From the NCBI GenBank assembly GCA_049964655.1, contig JBMFXC010000009.1:1-49937 (forward strand): a stretch of DNA of 49,937 nucleotides, read 5' to 3'. The translations under genes and the position numbers were made by a program. Positions 33,570 through 41,546 of this stretch are shown piece by piece; positions within the stretch are counted from its first letter, which is position 1, and each line of letters begins with the position of its first letter. This DNA comes from JAJZJT01 sp049964655 (GTDB lineage: Bacteria > Actinomycetota > Acidimicrobiia > Acidimicrobiales > RAAP-2). Below the pieces are notes generated by a model. The model was not told the DNA's origin. It saw only the letters and a program-made list of their open reading frames with translations, and did not search any database.

Positions 33570-34174
33570 CCACGCCAGCCGGGGACGCCAGCGCCGCGCC
33601 GGCCGCCTCGGCCGCCAACCCGGCGCCGCGGCTCGGCGAGTCGGTCGGGCCGGTCGTGGTCGGCGCCGGTGAGCTGCGCCGGCGGGTCGCCGAGCTGGGG
33701 GCAGCGATCACAGCGGACTACGCCGGGCGTCCGCCGCTCCTGGTCGGCGTGCTGAAGGGAGCGTTCGTCTTCATGAGCGACCTGTCGAGGGCCATCGACC
33801 TGCCCGTCGACGTGGACTTCATGGCCGTGTCGTCCTATGGGAGCGCTACGCGTACTTCCGGTGTGGTGCGGATCGTCAAGGACCTCGACGCCGACCTCTC
33901 CGGGCGCCATGTCCTGGTGGTCGAGGACATCGTCGACAGTGGCCTCACTCTCAGCTACCTCCAGCGCTACCTGATGGCTCGGGGGCCGGCCAGCCTGGCG
34001 GTCTGTGCGCTCCTCGTCAAGGAAGGCCAGCAGCGGGCTCCCCTCGACCTTCGGTACGTTGGGTTTCGCATTCCCGCCGAGTTCGTGGTGGGCTATGGGC
34101 TCGATGCCGACGAACGTCTGCGCAACCTCGATGCCATCCACGTCCTGGCCGACCCGTCGTCCTCGGCGAGCTGA
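33566..34174 (+). CDS. hpt: Hypoxanthine phosphoribosyltransferase
   Basis: A 202-residue purine salvage enzyme that makes IMP or GMP from hypoxanthine or guanine and PRPP. Seen: PPLLVGVLKGAFVFMSDLSR, the PRPP-binding VVEDIVDSGLTL (about 117-128), and the C-terminal VGFRIPAEFVVGYGLDADERLRNL. A disordered Ala/Pro-rich 20-residue start precedes the core. The GTG overlaps the tilS stop by 4 nt. In many actinobacteria ftsH separates hpt from folE; here folE follows 6 nt later. Confidence 0.95.
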   Translation: MTTPAGDASAAPAASAANPAPRLGESVGPVVVGAGELRRRVAELGAAITADYAGRPPLLVGVLKGAFVFMSDLSRAIDLPVDVDFMAVSSYGSATRTSGVVRIVKDLDADLSGRHVLVVEDIVDSGLTLSYLQRYLMARGPASLAVCALLVKEGQQRAPLDLRYVGFRIPAEFVVGYGLDADERLRNLDAIHVLADPSSSAS

Positions 34175-34180
34175 GGACCG

Positions 34181-34750
34181 GTGAGCGTCGACGTCGCCCG
34201 CATCGAGCGGGCCGTTCACGAGCTGCTCGAGGCCATCGGCGAGGACCCTGACCGGGATGGCCTGGCGAAGACCCCGACGAGGGTCGCTCACATGTACGAG
34301 GAGCTTTTCGCCGGGCTCGACGAGGACCCCGGCAACCATCTCGAGGTGACCTTCGCGGCCGACCACGACGAGATGGTCATGGTGCGTGACATCCCCTTCG
34401 CCTCGTTGTGCGAGCACCACCTCGTCCCGTTCATGGGACGGGCCCACGTCGCCTACATCCCGGGGGCCGACGGCCGCATCACCGGACTGTCCAAGCTGGC
34501 CCGCCTGGTCGACGGGTACGCCAAGCGCCTGCAAGTCCAAGAGCGCATGACGACGCAGATCGCCGACACGGTCGAACAGGCGCTCGTCCCCAAGGGCGTG
34601 CTGGTCGTGGTCGAGGCCGAGCACCTCTGCATGTCGATGCGCGGCGTGAAGAAGCCGGGGACCGTGACGGTGACCTCGGCGGTCCGGGGGCTGTTCCGGA
34701 CGGACGCCGCGACCCGTGCCGAGGCGATGCAGTTCGTCCACGGCCGCTGA
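34181..34750 (+). CDS. folE: GTP cyclohydrolase I
   Basis: A 189-residue enzyme that turns GTP into dihydroneopterin triphosphate, the first step of folate synthesis. Seen: the zinc ligands in SLCEHHLVPF and EAEHLCMSMRG, GRITGLSKLARLV, and TTQIADTVEQAL. The start is GTG 34181, 6 nt after hpt. It opens the folate run folE, folP, a phosphatase-like gene, folB, folK. A promoter with TACGCT just after it may feed folP separately. Confidence 0.95.
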   Translation: MSVDVARIERAVHELLEAIGEDPDRDGLAKTPTRVAHMYEELFAGLDEDPGNHLEVTFAADHDEMVMVRDIPFASLCEHHLVPFMGRAHVAYIPGADGRITGLSKLARLVDGYAKRLQVQERMTTQIADTVEQALVPKGVLVVVEAEHLCMSMRGVKKPGTVTVTSAVRGLFRTDAATRAEAMQFVHGR

Positions 34751-34812
34751 GCAGGTCCCTCGGGGTCGTCCCGACAGTGTTGGGGGAGCCGCCGGGCTCG
34801 TCGCGGGTGGTT

Positions 34813-34818
34813 TACGCT
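34813..34818 (+). promoter_or_regulatory. -10 hexamer TACGCT for folP
   Basis: TACGCT ends 8 nt before the ATG at 34827 in the 76-nt folE-folP gap; no Shine-Dalgarno lies between hexamer and start. Confidence 0.5.
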
Positions 34819-34826
34819 GGGCTGTC

Positions 34827-35654
34827 ATGTCCGTGCCGGCTGCGATCGAACGACCGTTGGTGATGGGCATCTTGAACGTGACCCCCGACTCCTTTTCCGA
34901 CGGGGGTGAGTGGTTCGAGGCCGAACGAGCCGTCGCCCGGGGGCGGGAGATGGTGGCTGAGGGCGCCGACATCGTCGACGTGGGCGGGGAGTCCACCCGT
35001 CCCGGCGCCACCCCGGTCCCGCTCGAGGAGGAGCTCCGGCGCGTGGTGCCGGTTGTCGAGGTGCTCGCGGAGGTCGTCCGCGTGTCGGTGGACACGACCA
35101 AGCCGCAGGTGGCCGAGGCCGCCATCCGTGCCGGCGCCACCCTGGTCAACGACGTGTCGGCCTCCCTGTCGATGGTGGCCGCCGAGCACGGGGTCGGCTG
35201 GGTTGCCATGCACTGCAAAGGGTCGCCGGCCGACATGCAGCGAGCACCGAGCTACGACGACGTGGTCGGCGAGGTGACTTCCTACCTCTGCGAGCGGGCC
35301 ACCGAGGCCCGGGACGCCGGGGTGGCCGAGGTCTGGGTCGACCCCGGCATCGGCTTCGGCAAGACAGGAGCGCACAACCTCGCCCTCCTTGCCGCCCTGC
35401 CCGAGCTCGTGGCGTCGGGGTTCCCCGTGCTGGTCGGGACCAGCCGCAAGAGCTTTCTCGGGGCGCTGTGCGGTCCACCTGGGCACCCTGCCCCGGTCCA
35501 CGAGCGCCTGGCCGGCTCCCTCGCCTCGGCCACCTGGGCGATGGCGTGCGGGGCGTCCATGGTAAGGGTCCACGACGTCGCTGCCTCCGTGCAGGCGGCG
35601 ACCCTCCACGGTCCCACCCGTGCCGTCACCACGGCTCCGGCGGCTCCGACATGA
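34827..35654 (+). CDS. folP: Dihydropteroate synthase
   Basis: A 275-residue TIM-barrel enzyme that joins p-aminobenzoate to dihydropterin pyrophosphate; it is the sulfonamide target. Seen: MGILNVTPDSFSDGG, VDVGGESTRPGA, NDVSAS, the VWVDPGIGFGKT loop and VGTSRKSFLG. The ATG at 34827 is supported by the TACGCT box. The following phosphatase-like gene starts inside its stop codon (ATGA). Confidence 0.95.
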   Translation: MSVPAAIERPLVMGILNVTPDSFSDGGEWFEAERAVARGREMVAEGADIVDVGGESTRPGATPVPLEEELRRVVPVVEVLAEVVRVSVDTTKPQVAEAAIRAGATLVNDVSASLSMVAAEHGVGWVAMHCKGSPADMQRAPSYDDVVGEVTSYLCERATEARDAGVAEVWVDPGIGFGKTGAHNLALLAALPELVASGFPVLVGTSRKSFLGALCGPPGHPAPVHERLAGSLASATWAMACGASMVRVHDVAASVQAATLHGPTRAVTTAPAAPT

Positions 35655-36178
35655 AGGGCAAGTGGGCGGCGGGCATCCCGCCGCGCAACTTCACCTGGGT
35701 CATCCGCGACGCCCTGGCGATCAGCGAGCGGCCTGGCGGCTTCGCCCCGCACCATCGGCGGGTCCGACGCCACGAGGAGATCGTCTGGTTGCGCAGCCAG
35801 GGGTTCACCACCGTCATCTCCCTGTTGCCGTCGACCCACAACCTGCAGGCGTACGCCGAGCTCGGACTGCCGGCGCTCCATCGACCGTTGCCGGTGGCAG
35901 GGGACATCCGCCCCGCCCTGGCAGACCTGTTGCGCGAGCTGCGCGGACTGCTGCAGGCCGGGGGTCGGGTCCTCGTCCACCAGGACGAGCTGAGCGACCG
36001 GGTGGTGGGTGTGGCCGCTGCCTACTTGTGGTGGTCGGGCCGGTTGGCCAACGCCCAGCAGGCCATCATCGCCCTCGAGCACCTCGTCGGCCACCCACTC
36101 GCCCCGGCCGGGCGCGAACTGGTGGCCGTCGCGGGAACGCTGAGCGGAGGCGCCCTCGGGGACGCCAAGGCGACCTGA
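35651..36178 (+). CDS. Dual-specificity-phosphatase-like protein lacking the catalytic Cys
   Basis: A 175-residue protein with the shape of a dual-specificity/tyrosine phosphatase: a GFTTVISLLPSTH segment, LHRPLPVAGDI, a helix LLRELRGLLQAGG, then VLVHQDELSDRVVGVAAAYLWW. The last part corresponds to the P-loop HCx5R; H110 and R117 are kept but the nucleophilic Cys is Gln111. It would therefore be a pseudophosphatase. It is cotranslated with folP (ATGA overlap) and 4 nt ahead of folB, so it lies inside the folate operon. Its job could be phospho-ligand binding or regulation; a pterin triphosphate dephosphorylation step is a tempting idea but unsupported without the Cys. I do not know it in other folate operons. 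Confidence 0.65.
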   Translation: MKGKWAAGIPPRNFTWVIRDALAISERPGGFAPHHRRVRRHEEIVWLRSQGFTTVISLLPSTHNLQAYAELGLPALHRPLPVAGDIRPALADLLRELRGLLQAGGRVLVHQDELSDRVVGVAAAYLWWSGRLANAQQAIIALEHLVGHPLAPAGRELVAVAGTLSGGALGDAKAT

Positions 36179-36182
36179 GTCG

Positions 36183-36647
36183 ATGGTCACCGCCGGCGCC
36201 CCGAAGACCTCCCGGCCGGTCGGCCGGATCGAGGTGCGAGGGCTGCGCCTCGTCGGCACTCACGGGGTGCTCGACGAGGAGCGGACACGACCGCAGCCCT
36301 TCCACGTCGACCTCGACCTCGACCTCGACCTCGAGCGCGCCAGCCGCACGGACCGGCTGGACGACACCGTCGACTACGGCTCGGTGGTCGAGGCGGTTGC
36401 CGCCGTGGTCACAGGACCTCGACCGTTCTCCCTCCTCGAGGCGCTCGCTGCCGAGGTGGGGGTCGCTGCGCTGGCGACGTCTCCGCTCCTCGAGACGGTG
36501 ACGGTCACCCTCCGCAAGCTCCGACCGCCGCTCGCCGCCGACGTGGCCAGTGTCGGCGTCCGGTTGACCGTCGGTCGGCAGGACGTTCGGGCGGCTGGCG
36601 CCGGAGGGCCCCGGGCCTCGGCGGACAGCACCCCGGGGGACCGATGA
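36183..36647 (+). CDS. folB: Dihydroneopterin aldolase
   Basis: A 154-residue enzyme that cleaves dihydroneopterin to hydroxymethyl-dihydropterin and glycolaldehyde. Seen: RIEVRGLRLVGTHGVLDEER, the repeated acidic strand DLDLDLDLERA (from a short cgacct repeat in the DNA), DTVDYGSVV and LETVTVTLRKLRPPL. The folB core ends near 128; a Gly/Ala-rich tail follows. The ATG at 36183 is 4 nt after the phosphatase-like gene, and folK overlaps its stop. Confidence 0.93.
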   Translation: MVTAGAPKTSRPVGRIEVRGLRLVGTHGVLDEERTRPQPFHVDLDLDLDLERASRTDRLDDTVDYGSVVEAVAAVVTGPRPFSLLEALAAEVGVAALATSPLLETVTVTLRKLRPPLAADVASVGVRLTVGRQDVRAAGAGGPRASADSTPGDR

Positions 36648-37183
36648 CCGGCACCGGCGGCCGGACGGACCCGCCGCAGGGTGCCAGTGGCGCCGGTGGC
36701 CTGGGGCCGACGGCGCGGGCGTTCGTCGGGTTGGGTTCCAACCTGGGCGACCGGTGGGCGGCCCTCCGGCGCGCCGTCGACCAGCTCCGCGGCGCTGGCC
36801 ACGTAGCCGTGGTCGCCGTCTCGCCCGTCTACGAGACGACGCCAGTGGGTGGTCCCGAGGGCCAGGGCCCGTACCTGAACCTCGTGGTCGAGCTGGCAGT
36901 ACCGGTGCCGGTCGATCCCTATCGCGTGCTCGAGGAGTGCCGTCGGCTCGAGGCGGCGGCCGGGCGCGTGCGATCGGTCCGGTGGGGACCGCGAACCCTC
37001 GACGCCGACGTGCTGTGGATCGACGGGACGACGGTGTCGGACGACGAGCTCACGATCCCTCACCCCCGCTACGCCGAGCGTCGCTTCGTGCTCGCACCCC
37101 TGGCCGACCTCGCCCCCGACCTGGTCGACGAGGCAATGGTGGCGGCTGCAGCGGGTGAGGTGACCGAAGTGGGTACACTGTGA
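36644..37183 (+). CDS. folK: 2-amino-4-hydroxy-6-hydroxymethyldihydropteridine diphosphokinase
   Basis: A 179-residue pyrophosphokinase activating hydroxymethyl-dihydropterin for FolP. Seen: FVGLGSNLGDR, VSPVYETTPVGGPEGQGPYLN, and the catalytic segment RVRSVRWGPRTLDADVLWID followed by IPHPRYAERRFVLAPLADL. An N-terminal 20-residue Gly-rich extension precedes the core. It overlaps folB by 4 nt (ATGA). With folE, folP and folB it completes the pterin branch of folate synthesis except the dephosphorylation step, for which no enzyme is recognised here. Confidence 0.95.
   Translation: MTGTGGRTDPPQGASGAGGLGPTARAFVGLGSNLGDRWAALRRAVDQLRGAGHVAVVAVSPVYETTPVGGPEGQGPYLNLVVELAVPVPVDPYRVLEECRRLEAAAGRVRSVRWGPRTLDADVLWIDGTTVSDDELTIPHPRYAERRFVLAPLADLAPDLVDEAMVAAAAGEVTEVGTL
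37174..37179 (+). promoter_or_regulatory. -10 hexamer TACACT at the end of folK
   Basis: TACACT would start transcription near 37186 and give a leader of about 60 nt with the Shine-Dalgarno GAAAGGGG just before the GTG at 37247. Confidence 0.45.
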
Positions 37184-37246
37184 GCGTTCCACTGAGCTTC
37201 TGACGCGAACGGCACCCATCGGGGCCGGAACGTCGAAAGGGGTCTC

Positions 37247-38273
37247 GTGACCACCATCCGTATCCTCGGGCCCGGCCGGGCAGGCCGTTCGCTTGCTGCT
37301 GCGCTCACCGCATGCGACGGCATCCACGTCGTCGACCTCCAAGGGCGCGAATGCCCCCCGGCGCGGGCGGCAGCGGGTGTCGACGTGCTGGTGATCGCCA
37401 CGCCGGACGGGGCCATTGCCGAGGTCGCCCGGTCGGTCGAGCCCCAACCGGGCACGGCGGTGCTGCACCTGTCGGGGTCACTGGGGCTCGACGTGCTCGC
37501 TCCCCACGGGCGACGGGGCTCCCTCCACCCCCTCGTTCCCCTGCCTACGCCGACCATCGGTGCGGCGCGGCTGCGTGCGGGGGCGACCTTCGCGGTGGCC
37601 GGTGACCCCGCTGCTGGTGCGTTGGCCAGAGCCCTGGGAGGCCGGGTCGTCGAGGTCGAAGAGGACCGACGGGCGGCCTACCATGCCGCCGCCTCCATCG
37701 CTGCCAACCACCTCGTCGCCCTGCTCGGCCAAGTCGAGCGGGTTGCCGCCGCCGCCGGCCTGCCTCTCGACGCGTTCGCCGGGCTGGTGCGGTTGGCCGT
37801 CGACGACGCCTTCGCCTTGGGCCCTGGGGCGGCCCTGACCGGTCCTGCCGCTCGGGGCGATTGGGGGACGATCGCTCGGCACCGAGCCGTGCTCGCTGCT
37901 CTCGACCGCGCCGCCGGGCAGGGGGAGGTTGCCCCAGGTGACNNNNNNNNNNNNNNNNNNNNNNNNNNNNNNNNNNNNNNNNNNNNNNNNNNNNNNNNNN
38001 NNNNNNNNNNNNNNNNNNNNNNNNNNNNNNNNNNNNNNNNNNGCGGCCGGCCCAGGTGACGCGGCCGGCCCAGGTGACGCGGCCGGCCCAGGTGACGCGG
38101 CCGGCCCAGGTGACGAGGTCGCCGCCTACGACGCCCTGGCGGTCCTCGCCCGGCGACTGGCAGTCGTCCCGGAGGCGGTCGCCGAGGTCGGCGACCTGTT
38201 GGACCGGCTCGGCCCCGAGGTGTCTCCCGGTGTGGCGCGACCACGGCCGGCCGGCGCGGGGAGCCGGGCGTGA
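37247..38273 (+). CDS. Rossmann-like DUF2520 protein, interrupted by an assembly gap
   Basis: An NAD(P)-binding Rossmann protein (IRILGPGRAGRSLAAALTACDGI, VLVIATPDGAIAEVA, VLHLSGSLGLDVL, GSLHPLVPLPTP) with the helical DUF2520 domain (YHAAASIAANHLVALLGQVERVAAAAGL). It is a neighbour of panC in many actinobacteria; its role is not established, though a reductase in pantoate/CoA metabolism is often suggested. The region before residue 233 and the DEVAAYDALAVLARR end belong together but a 100-N gap (37943-38042) lies inside an Ala-Gly-Pro-Gly-Asp repeat and the two frames do not join at the nominal length. The gene is probably intact. GTG start with a good Shine-Dalgarno. Confidence 0.85.
37943..38042. 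other. Assembly gap, 100 N, inside DUF2520 gene repeat
   Basis: The gap sits between gccccaggtgac and four copies of an 18-bp repeat (38043-38114, core gcggccggcccaggtgac), so an unresolved repeat array broke the assembly. Confidence 0.9.
38043..38114 (+). repeat. 18-bp tandem repeat, four copies
   Basis: Unit gcggccggcccaggtgac, in frame, encoding AAGPGD; copy number in the genome is unknown because of the adjacent gap. Confidence 0.9.
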
Positions 38274-39322
38274 CGCCGCCGGTCGCGGTCGTCCACCCGG
38301 TCGGTTTCGACGAGGTCGAGGTGCCGGACGGCCTCGACCTCCTGCGGCGGGGGGGCGACCTCGTGGCTCGTCTGGAGGCCGAGCGGGCGTCCGGCCGGAT
38401 CGTCGGGCTGGTGCCCACCATGGGGGCCCTGCACGCCGGGCACCGGGCCCTCATCAGCCGGGCGGCGGCAGAGTGCGACGTCACCGTGGTGACCGTGTTC
38501 GTCAACCCCCTCCAGTTCGGTGACGCCGGTGACCTCGCCACCTATCCGCGCACGCTGGCGACGGACCTCGCCGTGGCACGAGCTGCCGGCGCGTCGGTCG
38601 TCTTCGCCCCCGAGGTGGTGGAGATGTACCCCTCGTACCCGGAGCCTCCCGCCACCTCGGTGTCGGTGGCCGGCATCTCGGACCGGTGGGAGGGTGCATG
38701 CCGCCCCGGTCACTTCGACGGCGTCGCCACCGTCGTGGCCAAGCTGTTCGCACTGGCCGGCCGGTGCCGCGCCTACTTCGGCGAGAAGGACTACCAGCAG
38801 CTTGCCGTCGTGCGCCGGCTCGCTTCCGATTTGTCCTTCCCTGTCGAGGTCGTTTCCTGTCCCATCGTTCGGGAGCCAGACGGCCTCGCCCTGTCGAGCC
38901 GGAACGTCCGTCTCGGCCCGGACGAGCGGCAGGCGGCCACGGCACTGTGGCGTGGTCTCGAAGCGGGAGCTCGTGCTCTTGCGGAGGGGGAGCGCCGGCC
39001 AGAGTCGGTGGCAGCGGCCGTCTCCGACGAGGTCGAACGCGAGCCGCTCGCCGAGCTCGAGTACGCGGCGCTGGTGCGGGCGGACGACCTCGAGCCGGCC
39101 GCGACTGTCGACGGTGGTCCGCTGCGCCTGCTGGTGGCGGCCCGGATCGGGTCCGTCCGGCTCATCGACAACGTCGACCCGCAGGACGAGGACCTCGCCC
39201 GCTGTCGCCGTCGTCACGACGACGTCGTCTCGCAGGAACGACCATCTGCCACCGGGCCACAAGGGAATCTGCCACCGGGCCACAAGGGAAAGGAGGCGTC
39301 TGACCGATGCGACGCCGGATGA
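38270..39322 (+). CDS. panC: Pantoate-beta-alanine ligase
   Basis: A 350-residue enzyme that joins pantoate and beta-alanine using ATP. Seen: LVPTMGALHAGHRALIS (first HIGH-like motif), VFVNPLQFG, FGEKDYQQLAVVRRL, VREPDGLALSSRNVRL and a C-terminal domain ending at IDNVDPQ. The GTG overlaps the DUF2520 stop. The N-terminal 35 residues (PVAVVHPVGFDEVEVPDG) are an extension. The last 30 residues (RRRHDDVVSQERPSATGPQG...) lie beyond the family end; they are encoded in part by a 23-bp direct repeat read in two frames. The panD start overlaps its stop by 16 nt. Confidence 0.93.
   Translation: MTPPVAVVHPVGFDEVEVPDGLDLLRRGGDLVARLEAERASGRIVGLVPTMGALHAGHRALISRAAAECDVTVVTVFVNPLQFGDAGDLATYPRTLATDLAVARAAGASVVFAPEVVEMYPSYPEPPATSVSVAGISDRWEGACRPGHFDGVATVVAKLFALAGRCRAYFGEKDYQQLAVVRRLASDLSFPVEVVSCPIVREPDGLALSSRNVRLGPDERQAATALWRGLEAGARALAEGERRPESVAAAVSDEVEREPLAELEYAALVRADDLEPAATVDGGPLRLLVAARIGSVRLIDNVDPQDEDLARCRRRHDDVVSQERPSATGPQGNLPPGHKGKEASDRCDAG
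39244..39289 (+). repeat. 23-bp direct repeat at the 3' end of panC
   Basis: Two exact copies at 39244-39266 and 39267-39289, core ctgccaccgggccacaagg. Because 23 is not a multiple of 3 the second copy is read in another frame (ATGPQG then LPPGHKG). The panD Shine-Dalgarno AAAGGAGG follows at 39289-39296. Confidence 0.9.
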
Positions 39323-39699
39323 TGAAGTCCAAGATCCACCGGGCCACGGTGACGGACGCCAATTTGAACTACGTCGGCTCGATCAGCCTCGACCCCGATC
39401 TGATGGCCCTGGCGGACATCCTCGAGTGGGAGCAGGTGACGGTGCTCGACATCGACAACGGGGCCCGCTTCGAGACGTACGCCATCGTGGGCGAACCGGG
39501 CGACGTCTGCCTGAACGGTGCGGCGGCGCGTCTGGTCCACCCCGGTGACAAGGTCATCGTCCTCACCTACGCCGACTACGAGCCAGCGGAGCTCGAGGGC
39601 TTCGTGCCCCGTGTCGTCCACGTGGACCGGGCCAACCGGGTGATCGACGAAGCCTCCGCTCAGCTCGACGCCGAGCTCGACGGCGTGACCCGGGGGTGA
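39307..39699 (+). CDS. panD: Aspartate 1-decarboxylase
   Basis: A 130-residue pyruvoyl enzyme precursor that makes beta-alanine for PanC. Seen: MKSKIHRATVTDANLNYVGSISLD with the Gly-Ser self-cleavage site, VLDIDNGARFETYAI, GDVCLNGAAARLVHPGDKVIVLTYA. The ATG at 39307 (MRRRMMKSKIHRA) aligns with the usual N-terminus and has AAAGGAGG 10 nt upstream, so the 16-nt overlap with panC is accepted. The nadB start overlaps its end (GTGA). Confidence 0.95.
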   Translation: MRRRMMKSKIHRATVTDANLNYVGSISLDPDLMALADILEWEQVTVLDIDNGARFETYAIVGEPGDVCLNGAAARLVHPGDKVIVLTYADYEPAELEGFVPRVVHVDRANRVIDEASAQLDAELDGVTRG

Positions 39700-41546
39700 C
39701 GCCGGTCGCACGCGCTGGGGACGTCGTGCCGGAGGCGCTCGACGTGCTGGTGCTCGGCAGCGGCGTCGCCGGGCTGTCGGCCGCTGTGCGCTTGGCCTCG
39801 GGTGGAGGTGGCGCGAAGGGCATGCGCGTCGGGGTGCTGACCAAAGGCGAGTTGTCCGAGTCGGCCACCTGGTGGGCACAAGGGGGCGTGGCTGCCGTGC
39901 TCGGCGGCGACGTCGACTCGACCGACCTCCACTTGGCGGACACCCTGGCTGCTGGCGCGGGGCTGTGCGACGTCGACGCTGTCCGGGTGCTGGTGGACGA
40001 GGGCCCGGTGCGTGTTCAGGAGCTCATCGCCTTGGGTGCCGTCTTCGACCGTCAACCGAGCGGTGACCTGGCGCTCGCCCGCGAGGGCGGTCACTCGATG
40101 GCCCGAGTGCTCCACGCTGGCGGCGCCGCTACCGGGATGGAGGTCGAACGGGCGCTCGTCGCGGCGACCCGGTACACGGCGACGGCCGTCCTCGAGTCGT
40201 GGTTCGCCGTCGACCTGCTCCTCGACGGCGGCCGCTGCGTGGGGGTCGTCGCCCTCGACCCGACCGGGGCCGTCCGCGAGGTCCGTGCCCGCCACACGGT
40301 GCTGGCGACGGGTGGCGCCGGCCAGCTCTTCGCCGTGACGACCAACCCGGCCGGGGCGACCGGGGACGGGCTGGCCATGGCGATCCGTGCGGGAGTGGCG
40401 GTCGCCGACGTCGAGTTCATGCAGTTCCACCCGACCGCCCTCCACCATCCGGCCATGCCCCGGCCCCTGCTGTCCGAGGCGCTGCGGGGGCACGGGGCAC
40501 TGCTCCGCGACGCCGAGGGCGAGCGGTTCGTCGACGAGCTCGCTCCCCGTGACGTGGTGAGTCGGGCCATGGCCAGCCGGATGCGGGACCAGGGGGTCGA
40601 CCACCTGTGGCTGGACGCCACCGGGCTGGAGTCGTTCGCCTCGAGGTTCCCGACCATCGCCGCCTCGCTCGACGAGATCGGCCTCGACCCGGGTTCCGAG
40701 TGGCTGCCCATCGCTCCGGCCGCCCACCATCTCGCCGGCGGCGTCGTCACCGACCTCGTCGGAGCGACCGAGCTCCCCGGCCTGTGGGCTGCCGGCGAGG
40801 TCGCCTGCACGGGTGTCCACGGTGCCAACCGGCTGGCATCCAACTCGCTGCTCGAGGGGATGGTGTTCGGCGCCCGGCTCGCCGAGGCGGTGCGAGCGGG
40901 CGTCGACGGCCCATCTCCGACCGGCGTGCTGGCCTCGTTGGCTTCCGCCGCCGCCCGGCAAGAGCCTTCGCCGCCGGATGCCGACGCGGTCGCCCCGAGC
41001 GAGGGCACCGCTCGGTCAGAGACGGGCACGCTCCGCGAGGCGTTGGCACGTCTCGAACGAGCTCAGGTAGACGCGGCGGGAGTGGTGGCCCGGGGAAGCT
41101 CGGGTGACAGCGTCAAAGGGCGTGAACGGCTCCAGCGGTCGATGTTCGAAGGCGCCGGAGTGGTGCGGTCGGCCGCGTCTCTCGCTGCCGCTGCCACGGT
41201 CGTCGCCGACGTGGCCGAGGAGCTGGTGGGCGACCCGGCACCAGGTGGCCCACCAGTGGGTGGCCTAGCAGCGGGTACCCGTGGAGTGCCGGCTGCTACG
41301 GCGACCGCAGCCGGAGAGCTCGCCAACCTGGTGACCGTGGCGACCGCCCTGCTTCGGGCGGCGGCCCTCCGGACCGAGACGCGGGGAGCTCACGCTCGCA
41401 GCGACTTCCCTGATGTCGACGAGCGGTGGCGTCGACGCATCGCCCAGCTCCGTGGAAAGCTCGCGGTCCTCGACCCGCTGGTGGGACCGGGCACGGCGAG
41501 GGCCGAGGCCGGAGGCCCCCGGCGTCCATCGGAGGAACCGTCATGA
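39696..41546 (+). CDS. nadB: L-aspartate oxidase
   Basis: A 616-residue FAD enzyme that oxidises aspartate to iminoaspartate for quinolinate synthesis. Seen: FAD-binding LVLGSGVAGLSAAVRLA, TWWAQGGVAAVLGG, ATGGAGQLFAVTTNPAGATGDGLAMAI, EFMQFHPTALHHP, ELAPRDVVSRAM, and GVHGANRLASNSLLEGMVFGARLAEA; then the C-terminal helical domain. The quinolinate synthase gene nadA, usually adjacent, is not present. It overlaps panD by 4 nt and nadC overlaps its stop, so pan and nad genes share an operon. Confidence 0.93.
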   Translation: MTPVARAGDVVPEALDVLVLGSGVAGLSAAVRLASGGGGAKGMRVGVLTKGELSESATWWAQGGVAAVLGGDVDSTDLHLADTLAAGAGLCDVDAVRVLVDEGPVRVQELIALGAVFDRQPSGDLALAREGGHSMARVLHAGGAATGMEVERALVAATRYTATAVLESWFAVDLLLDGGRCVGVVALDPTGAVREVRARHTVLATGGAGQLFAVTTNPAGATGDGLAMAIRAGVAVADVEFMQFHPTALHHPAMPRPLLSEALRGHGALLRDAEGERFVDELAPRDVVSRAMASRMRDQGVDHLWLDATGLESFASRFPTIAASLDEIGLDPGSEWLPIAPAAHHLAGGVVTDLVGATELPGLWAAGEVACTGVHGANRLASNSLLEGMVFGARLAEAVRAGVDGPSPTGVLASLASAAARQEPSPPDADAVAPSEGTARSETGTLREALARLERAQVDAAGVVARGSSGDSVKGRERLQRSMFEGAGVVRSAASLAAAATVVADVAEELVGDPAPGGPPVGGLAAGTRGVPAATATAAGELANLVTVATALLRAAALRTETRGAHARSDFPDVDERWRRRIAQLRGKLAVLDPLVGPGTARAEAGGPRRPSEEPS

